Shown: piece after piece, positions 25,352-34,481 of the stretch | How positions within the stretch are numbered: position 1 is the stretch's first letter | How the letters are laid out: every line of letters begins with the position of its first letter | Origin: Caldilineaceae bacterium | GTDB lineage: Bacteria > Chloroflexota > Anaerolineae > Caldilineales > Caldilineaceae | Reading direction: 5' to 3' | Assembly (NCBI GenBank): GCA_011523365.1 | Contig: WTGY01000017.1 | Span: forward strand, 1 to 55,796 | DNA: 55,796 nucleotides | The notes under the pieces: generated by a model | Told to the model about the DNA's origin: nothing | The model's database searches: none | Seen by the model: the letters and a program-made list of their open reading frames with translations, nothing else | Program-made: the position numbers and the translations under genes

Positions 25352-25687
25352 TCAGCCGGCCCCTTCCGCCTGACGAACAGCCGTCACTTCCAGCTGCACG
25401 CCCTCATGCCGCTGAATGCAGCGGATGACCTCGAACAGGTTACGGGCGTGAGGATTGCCGGACGGTCCGAACATGCGCATCAGACTCTTTGGCGGCTTGT
25501 TCGTGAGAGAGCCCAACTCCTCGAACCCGATGGTGGCGTTGATGTAATCTCGCAGCACGATCTTGCCCGTATCCACCTCCCCTGCAAGCAGGCACTCAAC
25601 GCCTTCCTTCAGCAACGCTTCTCGAAATGCCGGGTCGCGTGCGGCGCGGACCTGCACGGTCTCTTTGAAGTCACGGGTGAGCGGCAT
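25352..25687 (-). CDS. Orphan antitoxin-like regulator (HI1420/HigA-like), copy B
   Basis: 111 residues, differing from copy A at only a handful of positions (PPKS, VIRC, VQLEVTAVRQAEGAG). Same GGAGGTG ribosome site inside the toxin remnant. The frame has stayed open in both copies although the toxin is broken, so the antitoxin may be kept for regulation or as an anti-addiction factor. Confidence 0.8.
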   Translation of the reverse strand: MPLTRDFKETVQVRAARDPAFREALLKEGVECLLAGEVDTGKIVLRDYINATIGFEELGSLTNKPPKSLMRMFGPSGNPHARNLFEVIRCIQRHEGVQLEVTAVRQAEGAG

Positions 25688-25690
25688 CTT

Positions 25691-25788
25691 TCACACCTCC
25701 TGCTGCTTGCGACGCCTGTACTCCTGCCAGAGTGCACGCGCGCCTTCAATGGGCGGGCCTTTGTGCCGCCGCCGACCAGGATGATCAT
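25691..25788 (-). pseudogene. Decayed RelE/HigB-type (Gp49-like) toxin remnant, copy B
   Basis: Same broken structure as copy A: MIILVGGG in one frame, PIEGARALWQEYRRRKQQEV in another. The shared lesion shows the toxin decayed before the block was duplicated. Confidence 0.65.
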
Positions 25789-25802
25789 CTATCCCCACTT
25801 CT

Positions 25803-25871
25803 AAGGAAAATCCCGGTAGCCTTCGGCGTTCTTCGCGCCCCTTCGCGCCCCTTCGCGTCCCTTCGCGGATC
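25803..25871 (+). repeat. Decamer-tract element, four units
   Basis: TTCGCGCCCC twice, TTCGCGTCCC, TTCGCGGATC (25832-25871), after the AAAATCCC...GGCGTTC lead segment. Confidence 0.75.
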
Positions 25872-25883
25872 AAGCCGTTGCCG

Positions 25884-25918
25884 TTACTGCCCACTGCCTA
25901 CTGCCCTTTCCCCCACTC
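25884..25918 (+). repeat. Heptamer tract leading into the F420-operon promoter
   Basis: TTACTGC CCACTGC CTACTGC CCTTTCC CCCACTC, ending three bases before the extended -10. Confidence 0.55.
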
Positions 25919-25920
25919 CA

Positions 25921-25929
25921 TGCTATAAT
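25921..25929 (+). promoter_or_regulatory. Leaderless extended -10 promoter of the F420 genes
   Basis: TGCTATAAT, a perfect extended -10. The ATG at 25938 is 8 bases after it, so the message should start within a base or two of the start codon; no ribosome site is present. The -35 region is replaced by a heptamer tract. Confidence 0.75.
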
Positions 25930-25937
25930 GCCGTCCC

Positions 25938-26636
25938 ATGCACAGACAGCGAATCGCGTCAGCGGATCCGAGCGACGACGACATCGACTGGCGCCCATCA
26001 GACTGGCGCCAATCAGACTGGGCTACCGACTTCGATGACGGCTGGTTCTGGCAACTCATCCGCGGCCGCAGGTCCGTCCGCCGCTACCTGCCCGAACCGG
26101 TCGAGAAGGCGCTGCTCGAAATGCTGCTGACCGCCGCAATCTGGGCGCCTTCAGCCCACAACCGCCAGCCCTGGCGCTTCTGCGTCGTCACCACCGATTC
26201 GACCAAACAGGAGCTCAGCGGCCGCATGGGCGCCCGCTGGCGCACCGACCTCAGCGCCGACGGCGTCGACCCGGAATTCATCGAGCGCCGCGTCCGCATC
26301 AGCCACGCCCGCATCACCGGCGCACCCGCCCTCATCGCCGCCTCCCTCTCCCTCGAAGGCATGGACGAATACCCGGACCCGCGCCGCCAGGAGGCCGAAT
26401 GGCTCATGGCCGTGCAAAGCACAGCCCTCGCCTGCCAGAACCTGCTCCTGGCCGCCCACCACTTCGGCCTAGCCGCCTGCTGGATGTGCGCGCCCCTCTT
26501 CGTGCCCGACCTGGTGCGCGATGTCCTCGACCTGCCGGACACCTGGCATCCCCAGGCCCTGATCACCCTCGGCTACGCCGCCGAAGAAAAAGAACGAGAG
26601 CGCCTGCCACTCGCCGAACGGGTAACCTGGCGCTGA
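25938..26636 (+). CDS. Nitroreductase-family protein, probable dehydro-F420-0 reductase (FbiB C-terminal-like)
   Basis: 232 residues. FMN-binding nitroreductase fold: [14 protein letters not shown] (about 44-57), [13 protein letters not shown] (about 70-82), [15 protein letters not shown] and [15 protein letters not shown] helices, with a C-terminal [13 protein letters not shown]. This is the domain fused to the ligase in actinobacterial FbiB, where it reduces dehydro-F420-0; here it is free-standing, directly before cofD and cofC. The first 34 residues are non-conserved and contain a tandem [10 protein letters not shown] repeat from a 15-base duplication. Leaderless start. Confidence 0.8.
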   Translation: MHRQRIASADPSDDDIDWRPSDWRQSDWATDFDDGWFWQLIRGRRSVRRYLPEPVEKALLEMLLTAAIWAPSAHNRQPWRFCVVTTDSTKQELSGRMGARWRTDLSADGVDPEFIERRVRISHARITGAPALIAASLSLEGMDEYPDPRRQEAEWLMAVQSTALACQNLLLAAHHFGLAACWMCAPLFVPDLVRDVLDLPDTWHPQALITLGYAAEEKERERLPLAERVTWR

Positions 26637-26676
26637 GCCGCGCATCCTTCAATTCGCACTAAGAAAAACGTGTCCA

Positions 26677-27675
26677 ATGGCCCCCAAACTGGCGAACGCT
26701 TCCCCTGTCGTGGCCCTCGCCGGCGGTGTCGGCGGGGCCAAATTCGCGGCCGGCCTGCAGGCAACACTGCCCCCCGCCGCGCTGACCGTCATCGTCAACA
26801 CCGGCGACGACTTCGAACACTGGGGCCTCACCATCTGCCCCGACGTCGACACCGTCCTCTACGGCCTCGCCGGCGTCAACAACCCCCACACCGGCTGGGG
26901 CCGCGCCGGCGAAACCTGGGCCGTCCTCACCGAGACCGAACGCCTCGGCGGCGAGGACTGGTTCCGACTCGGCGACAAGGACCTCGCCCTCCATCTCCTC
27001 CGCCACCAGTGGCTCAACGCCGGCCTCACCCTGACCGAAGTCACCGACCGCCTCCGCCGCAAGTTTGACGTGCCCTCCCGCATCCTGCCCATGTGCAACC
27101 AACCGGTACGCACCCTCGTGCACACCGACGAGGGCGACCTCCCCTTCCAGGACTACTTCGTACGCCGCCGCTGCGAACCCACCTTCCGCGGCCTCACCTT
27201 CGTCGGCGCCGCCAAAGCAACCCTCACCCCCGAGGTCGCCGCGTCGCTCCAGGCCGCATCCCAGATCATCATCTGCCCCAGCAACCCCTACCTCAGCGTC
27301 GACCCAATCCTTTCAGTACCCGGACTGCGCCAGCTCGTGCAGGACAGCGACGCCCCCGTGCTCGCCGTCAGCCCCATCGTCGGCGGCCGCGCCGTCAAGG
27401 GCCCCGTAGCCAAAATGATGCGCGAAATGGGCCACCTCAACCACCTCCCGCTAACCATCGTCGAGCACTACGCCGGCCTCCTCGACGGCTTCATCCTCGA
27501 CCAGCAAGACCGCGCCGACAAATCCCAGCTGCCCCTCCCGACCCTCACAACCGACACCATCATGACCGACCTGCCCTCCAAAAGTCGCCTGGCCGCAGAG
27601 GTCCTGCAGTTCGGCCACAGCCTGCGAGGCGGCAACCGCACGGCAAATCCGCCCCGGCCCCAAAATGACGAATAA
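26677..27675 (+). CDS. cofD: 2-phospho-L-lactate/enolpyruvyl transferase CofD (FbiA)
   Basis: Transfers the phospholactyl or phosphoenolpyruvyl group from its GDP-activated form to Fo, giving F420-0 or dehydro-F420-0. 332 residues with the nucleotide-binding [17 protein letters not shown] (11-27), [17 protein letters not shown] (40-56), [13 protein letters not shown], the PMCNQPVRT region and [14 protein letters not shown], all family signatures. The last 30 residues are non-conserved. Its 3' end overlaps cofC by 11 bases, indicating coupled translation. Confidence 0.95.
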   Translation: MAPKLANASPVVALAGGVGGAKFAAGLQATLPPAALTVIVNTGDDFEHWGLTICPDVDTVLYGLAGVNNPHTGWGRAGETWAVLTETERLGGEDWFRLGDKDLALHLLRHQWLNAGLTLTEVTDRLRRKFDVPSRILPMCNQPVRTLVHTDEGDLPFQDYFVRRRCEPTFRGLTFVGAAKATLTPEVAASLQAASQIIICPSNPYLSVDPILSVPGLRQLVQDSDAPVLAVSPIVGGRAVKGPVAKMMREMGHLNHLPLTIVEHYAGLLDGFILDQQDRADKSQLPLPTLTTDTIMTDLPSKSRLAAEVLQFGHSLRGGNRTANPPRPQNDE

Positions 27676-28315
27676 CGCGCAGAACGGACCGGGCCTTTGG
27701 GTCGTCGTCCCCGTCAAGCCCTTCAACGAAGGCAAAAGCCGCCTCGCCGCCCACATCACCCCCCAACAGCGCCGCGCCCTCAACCGCGAACTCCTCACCC
27801 GCACCCTCACCGCCATCAACCACGCCCACCTCGACGCCGAGATCCTCGTCGTCAGCCGCGACACCCACGCCCTGGCCGCCGCCAAACGCGCCGGCAGCCG
27901 CACCCTGCCCGAAGAAAGCCAGCCCTGCACGCCCAACGACACCGAGTCCGAACCACAGCTCAACGCCGCCCTCACTCAGGCCGCCCGTCACGCCGCCGCC
28001 CACGGCGCAACCAAACTCCTCATCCTCCCCACCGACATGCCCAACCTCACAGCCGCCGACGTCCGCACAATGGCCGCCTCCCGCGGCCCCGAACCCCAGA
28101 TCACCATCGCCCCCAGCCGCGACGGCGGCACCAACGCCCTCATGCTCCAACCGGCCCTGGCCATCCCCTTCGCCTTCGGCCGCGACAGCTTCCTCCGCCA
28201 CCAGCGCCTCGCCGCCGCAGCCGGCATCCCCGTCCACGTCGTCCAATCCGACTCCCTCCTCTTCGACATCGACCTGCCCGAAGACTACCGCCTCGTATTC
28301 AACCACCACAGCTAG
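27665..28315 (+). CDS. cofC: 2-phospho-L-lactate/PEP guanylyltransferase CofC (FbiD)
   Basis: GTP-dependent activation of phosphoenolpyruvate or phospholactate for the CofD step. 216 residues: VVVPVKPFNEGKSRLA (12-27, nucleotide-binding start), LLTRTLTAI, ILVVSRD, LILPTDMPNLTAADV (metal-binding Asp), SRDGGTNALML and FGRDSF, then FDIDLPEDYRL at the end. The ligase CofE is absent here and must be elsewhere, so the three genes give only the F420-0 part of the pathway. Confidence 0.93.
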   Translation: MTNNAQNGPGLWVVVPVKPFNEGKSRLAAHITPQQRRALNRELLTRTLTAINHAHLDAEILVVSRDTHALAAAKRAGSRTLPEESQPCTPNDTESEPQLNAALTQAARHAAAHGATKLLILPTDMPNLTAADVRTMAASRGPEPQITIAPSRDGGTNALMLQPALAIPFAFGRDSFLRHQRLAAAAGIPVHVVQSDSLLFDIDLPEDYRLVFNHHS

Positions 28316-29051
28316 CAGATAGTGGCAAGAAACCGCAAGAGAGCGTTGACAATTCAATCTGTAGGGGCACCCCTTGTGGGTGCCCTCGCTGTTGCCCTGT
28401 GTAAATGCTTGGACACAACCGCGACTTCGTCCATACCGCTGAAACGAGACCTGTCGGGCATCCCCTCCCAACCGAAAAGCAAGAACCGCCACATCCCCTG
28501 CGCCGGAGAACTGCGCGTTCAGCCTCGTCCAGTTTGTCTCGCAAAATGGTAGCAAGACTCTGCCGCTCATCCCGCACCGAATACGCCGCGAGCCGACCTC
28601 TTGTACTTAGGTGTGTCCAGCCTGGCATATGATCACATCGGGAACCCCCCGATAGTCCCTGCCCGGTGTGCGCGTTCAGGACGTGTACCCGGTCGCCTGC
28701 CGTTCCTGACATGGGTCCACACCCTTGCGCAAAGCAATACAAACCTGGCCTGAATGAATTTCTCCCCAGGCATGATCGTCTCTGTATTCTCGCATCGTCC
28801 GCGGGAGCAGGCATCGCCCGCAATGTGAGCCCGGTCTCGGGACTACTGCGCGAATTTGCGCCAATCTGAGATATTTTGGCGACATCTCGCCGTTACAATT
28901 GACAATGTAAGAGAGAGTTCCCCCCCACATAACCTGAACGAATCCAGGCGTGCAGCCGCGGCTCTGTCAGATGGACAAGCAAAAAGAAAGAATCGGACGC
29001 AGCGCTCCGCAAGAAAATCTTGTCTGCATGGGTTCATTGTGAGAATGAACA
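28316..29051. other. Intergenic region between cofC and the two-component genes
   Basis: 736 bases. Contains one dyad repeat (28360-28385). TTGACA occurs at 28346 and 28899 without matching -10 elements. No gene could be supported on either strand. Confidence 0.5.
28360..28385. repeat. Dyad repeat of the TGTAGGGGCA type, copy 2
   Basis: Arms GGGCACCC and GGGTGCCC around CTTGT. Compared with copy 1 at 19593 both arms have changed together. It lies about 45 bases after cofC and could act as a transcript-end stem, but no T-run follows. Confidence 0.6.
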
Positions 29052-29729
29052 GTGAGTCACCTGATACTGATTGTTGAAGATGACACAACCATCGCCAACT
29101 GGTTGAGGGTATTCCTGGTGGAAGAGGGATTTGAGGTCGAAGTCGCCCATGACGGCAGGGCGGGTCTCAACCTTGCACGCAGTCTTGGCCCCGACCTGAT
29201 TGTGCTTGATCTGATGCTCCCCCTCCTCGACGGTATGGAACTCTGTCAGATTCTGCGCCGCGAATCGGATGTTCCGATCATCATGCTCACAGCCAGGGCA
29301 AGCCTTGCAGACCGTACCAAAGGCCTGGACACCGGCGCTGACGACTATGTCGTCAAACCCTTCGATCCCGAGGAGGTTGTCGCACGCGCCAGAGCAGTCT
29401 TGCGCCGCGTCCACGACAGGGTTCAGCAGCGGTTGAGTCACGGGCACATCACGATCGATGAAACGACACGCCGCGTCACAGTCGACAAAAAGCCGGTCAA
29501 TCTGAGCCGCACGCTGTACCTGCTGCTCGCGACATTCATGCGTCATCCGAATCAGGTGCTGACACGGGACCAACTGATCGCCCTCGCCTTCGATGATGAT
29601 TTCGACGCGTATGACCGGTCAATTGACAACTATATCTTTCGCCTGCGCAAGCAGATTGCCGCAGATGGGTTCCAACCAATACAGACCGTCTATGGGTCCG
29701 GCTACCGATTTGTAACCAAGGATGAATGA
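29052..29729 (+). CDS. OmpR-family response regulator
   Basis: 225 residues. Receiver domain (1-120) with acidic pocket ED10-D11, phospho-acceptor Asp53 in LIVLDLMLP and the conserved Lys in DDYVVKPFD. The winged-helix output domain (about 130-222) has NLSRTLYLLLATFMRHPNQV, DRSIDNYIFRLRKQI and VYGSGYRF. Start is GTG. Its stop overlaps the kinase start (ATGA). It probably controls the neighbouring secreted-protein genes. Confidence 0.95.
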   Translation: MSHLILIVEDDTTIANWLRVFLVEEGFEVEVAHDGRAGLNLARSLGPDLIVLDLMLPLLDGMELCQILRRESDVPIIMLTARASLADRTKGLDTGADDYVVKPFDPEEVVARARAVLRRVHDRVQQRLSHGHITIDETTRRVTVDKKPVNLSRTLYLLLATFMRHPNQVLTRDQLIALAFDDDFDAYDRSIDNYIFRLRKQIAADGFQPIQTVYGSGYRFVTKDE

Positions 29730-31177
29730 TGTCGTTATACTGGCGTTTTCTGGGAGCATTTGTCCTGCTGATACTCTTTTCCGTCTCGCTTAGTGTCGGC
29801 ATCGGATACTATGCGACGCTGGACCGATTGGACACCTATGGCGGCGAGCTCAGCAGCAAGGCAGCTAATCTTGTCGCCCAGAAACTGGGCCAATCCTATA
29901 CATACTCAGAAGGCTGGGAAACATTGGTCGTCACAGTGTCCGATGCAAGCTTAGGAAGTCTCGTCAGTTCAAGGCGGGAAAATGAGCAACGCAATCAAGA
30001 CAATGTGCAAGAGGAGCACTATGTACTGTTCCATAAAAGGGTGAACGGAGACGAGATACTTGTCTTCGTCGACGTTGGCGATGAATATGCCCTGTACGAC
30101 GACCTCTCCGTCTTGTTTCAAAACCGAGTCGCATCCGAATTGAATGAACAGATCGCCAATGAGCAAGTTGTCAATGCATCCGGCGATAGCGCTCGCCGGT
30201 CGGTGGGTTATGCCATTCTGGATTTCTATCAGGAGTTCGGCGCAACTGAATCACGAAACTTTGTCCAGGGCCTGCTTTACACCACCGTCACTGGCGGACT
30301 GCTGACCGTCGCCATTGCCCTCCTGCTGGCGGCCTGGCTCTCCAAACGCATCTCCACCCCGGTTACCACCCTGACCCAAGCCTTCCGGACCGTTGCGCAA
30401 CGCGGCGATACCGCCTTGTTGCCGGTTACCTCCTCTGACGAACTGGGGCAGATGAGCAGCGCTTTCAACAAGATGACGACCGCCCTGCAGACGCAACGTG
30501 ACCTGCGCAACCGTCTGCTCAACGATGTTTCCCACGAGCTGAGCACGCCCCTGAGCATCATCCGTCTCGAGGCCCACGCCCTGCGCAAAGGCCTGCAGTC
30601 TCCGTCACAGGCCGCCGACCGCATTGTTCAGGAGGTCGATATGCTGGGCAACCTCGTGCGCGATCTGGGCTGGCTCGCCGAAACCGAGTCGGACGAGATG
30701 CAGCTCACCGTCGAACCCTGCTCCATCGATCAACTTCTCACCGCTGAACTGGCGCGCTGGCAGCAACAGGCGGAGATGGACCGCATCACGCTCTCGCTGC
30801 AATTGCCCCCTGACCTGCCGGACTTCAATCTGGACCCGATGCGCATGAGCCAGGCGCTCGGCAATGTGATAGACAACGCCCTCCGGCATACGCAGGCTGA
30901 TGGACAGGTTGAGGTTGCCGCAACTGTCGAAGCGGGGCGGCAACTCACGATTCTGGTAACCGACGACGGCGCGGGGATCAGCTCCGCCGATCTGCCCCAC
31001 GTTGTGGACCGTTTCTACCGCGCCGACCGGTCTCGCAGCCGCCATACGGGCGGCGCAGGCCTGGGGCTGGCCATTACGCGCGCAGTCGCCGAAGCACACG
31101 GCGGAACAGTTTCCGTTTCCAGCGAAGGCCTTGGCCGCGGCACAACCGTGCGCATCGATCTCCCGCTGCAGGAGTGA
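29726..31177 (+). CDS. Membrane sensor histidine kinase
   Basis: 483 residues. Transmembrane segments at about 7-28 and 183-204 flank a 150-residue extracytoplasmic sensor that is acidic and has no family I recognise. HAMP (205-257) precedes HisKA with His270 in NDVSHELSTPLSI and the HATPase domain (GNVIDNALRHTQ N-box, DDGAGIS, HTGGAGLGLAIT). Complete. It ends 11 bases before the first lipoprotein gene, so kinase, regulator and lipoprotein are likely one operon. Confidence 0.95.
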   Translation: MMSLYWRFLGAFVLLILFSVSLSVGIGYYATLDRLDTYGGELSSKAANLVAQKLGQSYTYSEGWETLVVTVSDASLGSLVSSRRENEQRNQDNVQEEHYVLFHKRVNGDEILVFVDVGDEYALYDDLSVLFQNRVASELNEQIANEQVVNASGDSARRSVGYAILDFYQEFGATESRNFVQGLLYTTVTGGLLTVAIALLLAAWLSKRISTPVTTLTQAFRTVAQRGDTALLPVTSSDELGQMSSAFNKMTTALQTQRDLRNRLLNDVSHELSTPLSIIRLEAHALRKGLQSPSQAADRIVQEVDMLGNLVRDLGWLAETESDEMQLTVEPCSIDQLLTAELARWQQQAEMDRITLSLQLPPDLPDFNLDPMRMSQALGNVIDNALRHTQADGQVEVAATVEAGRQLTILVTDDGAGISSADLPHVVDRFYRADRSRSRHTGGAGLGLAITRAVAEAHGGTVSVSSEGLGRGTTVRIDLPLQE

Positions 31178-31188
31178 GGAGGCAAACC

Positions 31189-31950
31189 ATGTTCAAAGGA
31201 ATTACGCTCGCCGGGCTCGTTCTTCTTGCCGCGGCCTGCACAGCTACACCGCCTGGACTTTCCGTTGCGACAAGATCGGTGCAGGAGTCGAGATTACTGA
31301 CTGTGTTGGAAGCGGAGCAAGGGTCAACACCGCTGCCTGTGTCCGCAGCAGCGCAGGGGCAGGCAGCGCTGACCGTGTCCGCAGAGCCGGCTGACTGTCC
31401 CGGCGGCTATCTCAGAATGCTGCCCGGGCAGGGTGCATTCGACCCCGTTGCAGAGGATATACCGGCTTATATTGACATTGTCGGCGCGACGTCCAGCCTG
31501 GATGATGAAACGCTGACGGCTGTCTTCTCTCTGCGGGAGATCCCCGAAGAGATGGAGTTCAACCGCGCAGGTGTCAAGGACCTGCACTCCGAATACATGT
31601 GGACGGTTGAAATCTTCGTGGAGAACAGCGAAGAGTCCGAGCCTGAACAGATCGAATACATGCTGGGCGCAGTTTACTCCGCCAGAAGGGTTTTAGCGGA
31701 CACGCCGGCCGCCACGCGTCCTTTCCAGGAGGCTGTGCGCAGCACCTTGTGGAAGGCCAAGCACGATCATGAACAGGACGTGACTTTCCTGATAAACGTA
31801 CCCGTCCATGTGCGCATGCTCGTCTCTCACGAAGAGGACACGCTCACGCTTATTAGCGAGGTCCCGGGCATCACATCCGAGTCGACCCTTCTGTTTTCGA
31901 CCTACGACATTCTGCTCGGTCAGGACGGCGTCTCCTGCCATCCCGGTTAA
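31189..31950 (+). CDS. Lipoprotein with one divergent DxDND-type unit
   Basis: 253 residues from the ATG with GAGGAGG upstream. Lipobox LLAAAC gives a lipidated Cys17. After a 60-residue linker there is one unit (about 92-250): IPAYIDIVGATSSLDDETLT, FSLREIPEEMEFNRAGV, EYMWTVEIF, ...EYMLGAVYSAR, EEDTLTLISEVPGIT. The calcium-type loop DVDNDxxTG of the sister proteins is replaced by VENSEESEPEQ. Directly behind the kinase gene, so possibly a ligand-binding accessory of the sensor. The only close relatives I can point to are in this window. Confidence 0.75.
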   Translation: MFKGITLAGLVLLAAACTATPPGLSVATRSVQESRLLTVLEAEQGSTPLPVSAAAQGQAALTVSAEPADCPGGYLRMLPGQGAFDPVAEDIPAYIDIVGATSSLDDETLTAVFSLREIPEEMEFNRAGVKDLHSEYMWTVEIFVENSEESEPEQIEYMLGAVYSARRVLADTPAATRPFQEAVRSTLWKAKHDHEQDVTFLINVPVHVRMLVSHEEDTLTLISEVPGITSESTLLFSTYDILLGQDGVSCHPG

Positions 31951-32043
31951 TTCAGCCCGCCCGGCCTGCATCCATGCGTTACGGAGGGCGGCCGGGTTCG
32001 ACGAAGACCCAATGTTGCTTTCATTCCCCTGGGAGAATTCACC

Positions 32044-34380
32044 ATGTTTAGGAATCTAATGGTCGCCGGACTCGCACTTCTCACCGCCGCCTGCGTACCC
32101 ATACCGGCACAGCCGCCGGCAGCATCGGAACTGCGGCGTCCGGTGGACGGCTCCGCAGCTATTTCAGAGAAGGATGAACTCAAAGATGTCGCACGCGACC
32201 TGGTCGCGCACATCGATATTCGCGGCGTCGCGACGGCGCTGGACGGGGAGACCTTGACCGTCACCTTTCAACTCAGGGATCTGCCGGAGACGCTGACCTT
32301 CAACAGAACGGGCGTGCCCAAGCATGCCCTGGAGTACAACTGGGAGGTGTCGATCGACGTGGACAACGACCCGGAAACAGGCAGCGCCGGGTTCGATTAC
32401 ATGCTGTCGGCCGGCTATTTCGTGCATCCCCTCGCCAAAGACAGCGATACCGTGGCAGAGATAACCCAACCGGGCTTCGTCAAAGCCGGCCTTTGGGGGC
32501 TGAACCGGCGGGGGTACAGGGTCCCGGCAGAGGCCGATATCGCGATCGCGGTGTCGGCCGAGGAGAACACGATCACGCTCTCCGGCGATATTCCCGGAAT
32601 CACGGAAGCGTCGCGGCTTAAGCTTCGGGCGTATGATTTCTTCGCCGGCTCCGTAGAGATGAGCGGTCATGGCCCGTCAATCACGGGCCTGGCCGCCAGC
32701 CAGTGCATACCTGACCGGCCCATTATCACTCCCGGTCAGACCGTGCTGGACGCCGCCGGCGACGTGCCGGCCGCGCATGTCGACGTTGTTGAGATCAACA
32801 GCTCCCTTTCCGAGGAGCTCCTGACCGTCGTGTTTCAACTCAGAGACGTTCCGGAGACGTTAATCTTCAACAGAACCGGAGTGCCGGAACATGCGATGGA
32901 GTACAACTGGGAGGTGTCGATCGATGTGGACAACGACCGCGCAACAGGCTTTGAGGGATTTGACTACCTTCTGACTGCCTTTCATTCTGTTTACCCAAGG
33001 GCCGGTGGCACCAATACGACTGCATCCATAACAACCTGGGGGATGGTACAAACCCATACCTGGGAACTGGATGGATGGAATGCAATGACAATCGAACAGG
33101 GCCGCCTCGAAGTATCTGCTGAAGACAACACGATAACGCTTTCCGGGAATGTTCCGGGCATCACAGCGAAGTCACGGCTTGCGTTCGGGGCTTTCGATTT
33201 CCTGGGAGGTGCGGAGGAGGTTGGATGTTTTCTTCCGTATAGCATGGGTCAACCGCAGGTCATGCAATGTACGCCATATAGCGCCCCAGTCAGGGCGGGG
33301 AATGCCGTAGCCGATGACGTGTCCGATGTACCTGCCGCGCATATAGATATCACGGCGGTCGACACCTCCCTTTCAGGGGAGACCCTGACGGCCGTTTTCC
33401 ATCTCAGAGACGTTCCGGAAGCATTGACGTTCGACAGGGCAGGCGTACCGGATGATGAGCTTGAGTACAGCTGGAAGGTGTTTGTCGATGCGGACAATGA
33501 CCCGGAGACCGGCTTTGGCGGGATCGACTATACGCTTTCCGCCGTGCACAAAGTGTCCGCCTCTTCCAGTGGAGGCGGCACAACCGCGCCCATAGCTGCA
33601 GGGAGGAATGTACAGGTCACGACGCGAAAAATGACGCCGGGAGAAGGTTTTGCCTCTTTCGAAGATGCCCACATCGACGTATCTGCCGAGGACAACACGA
33701 TCACGCTTTCCGGGGAGATTCCCGGCATCACGACGGTGTCACCGCTCGCGTTCGAGGCTTACGACTATTCAGGAGGTACGGAGAAGGTGGGATGTCTGTC
33801 TCCCGTGCCTGTTGTCATACATGAAGGTGTGATGTGCGATTCTGACGATGCCATGATTGCACCTGGGCAGACAGTGCTCGATAGCATCACCGACATGCTG
33901 CCATCCTATATGGACATCACCAGAGTCAGCACAGTTCTGGTCGGCGAGACGCTTGCCGTTGTCTTCCATCTCAGAGATCTTCCGGAAACGCTGGAGTTCA
34001 ACAGAGAGGGTGTCCGGGCAGATATGTTGGAGTACGGTTGGTCTGTGTCAATCGACGTGGACAACGACCGCGAAACCGGTGATTTTCGGGGCGAGGACTA
34101 CGCCATGTCCGCCGGTCGCTTTGCACATCCTTCGTCCAGTGACGCGGGTGTTCACCTGCCTGTTGAAGAAGCTGTGCAGGCCAACTCCTGGCAGATGGAT
34201 GGAACAGGCAGCGCATATCTGGGTGAAATCAGCTTGGAGGTATCGTCTGAAGAGAACACGATTACGCTTGTCGGAGATATCCCCGGCATTACGTCACAGT
34301 CGCGGCTTGTCTTCGAGGCCTATGATTTTCTGAACGGTTCGGAGCAGGTGACCTGCCAGGTTTCTGTTGTTCGCAGGTGA
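32044..34380 (+). CDS. Lipoprotein with four DxDND-type beta units
   Basis: 778 residues, lipidated at Cys17 (ALLTAAC). Four tandem units at about 53-203, 242-392, 430-582 and 620-770. Each has, in order, PAAHIDI-like, SLSGETLTVVFHLRDLPETL, FNRTGVPxxxLEYxWxVSID, VDNDPETGxxGFDYxLSA, a variable Thr/Ser-rich stretch, AEDNTITLSGxIPGIT and RLAFEAYDFxGG. Alternation of short hydrophobic strands suggests a beta-sandwich, and D-x-D-N-D-x-x-T-G resembles a calcium loop as in DOMON- or CBM9-like surface domains; that resemblance is tentative. Probably a cell-surface binding protein. Confidence 0.75.
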   Translation: MFRNLMVAGLALLTAACVPIPAQPPAASELRRPVDGSAAISEKDELKDVARDLVAHIDIRGVATALDGETLTVTFQLRDLPETLTFNRTGVPKHALEYNWEVSIDVDNDPETGSAGFDYMLSAGYFVHPLAKDSDTVAEITQPGFVKAGLWGLNRRGYRVPAEADIAIAVSAEENTITLSGDIPGITEASRLKLRAYDFFAGSVEMSGHGPSITGLAASQCIPDRPIITPGQTVLDAAGDVPAAHVDVVEINSSLSEELLTVVFQLRDVPETLIFNRTGVPEHAMEYNWEVSIDVDNDRATGFEGFDYLLTAFHSVYPRAGGTNTTASITTWGMVQTHTWELDGWNAMTIEQGRLEVSAEDNTITLSGNVPGITAKSRLAFGAFDFLGGAEEVGCFLPYSMGQPQVMQCTPYSAPVRAGNAVADDVSDVPAAHIDITAVDTSLSGETLTAVFHLRDVPEALTFDRAGVPDDELEYSWKVFVDADNDPETGFGGIDYTLSAVHKVSASSSGGGTTAPIAAGRNVQVTTRKMTPGEGFASFEDAHIDVSAEDNTITLSGEIPGITTVSPLAFEAYDYSGGTEKVGCLSPVPVVIHEGVMCDSDDAMIAPGQTVLDSITDMLPSYMDITRVSTVLVGETLAVVFHLRDLPETLEFNREGVRADMLEYGWSVSIDVDNDRETGDFRGEDYAMSAGRFAHPSSSDAGVHLPVEEAVQANSWQMDGTGSAYLGEISLEVSSEENTITLVGDIPGITSQSRLVFEAYDFLNGSEQVTCQVSVVRR

Positions 34381-34481
34381 GCGCGAACTCCGGCATGACA
34401 GCCGTTATTGCGACCGGATTGGAACCGTCAATCTCTGACTGACCGTTGATGTATAGGGGAAGAGACATTGGAGAACGAACA

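Larger units (their letters stand above)
25251..25871. repeat. Direct duplication, copy B
   Basis: Second copy of the 22457-23061 block. It ends in the four-unit decamer tract, where copy A has three units. Confidence 0.9.

Noticed and set aside
27560..28570. Long minus-strand frame over cofC
   Set aside because: It is antisense to a clear gene and has a low-complexity Gly/Ala/Val composition.
28899..28904. TTGACA before the response regulator
   Set aside because: No acceptable -10 at 16-18 bases; not called as a promoter.
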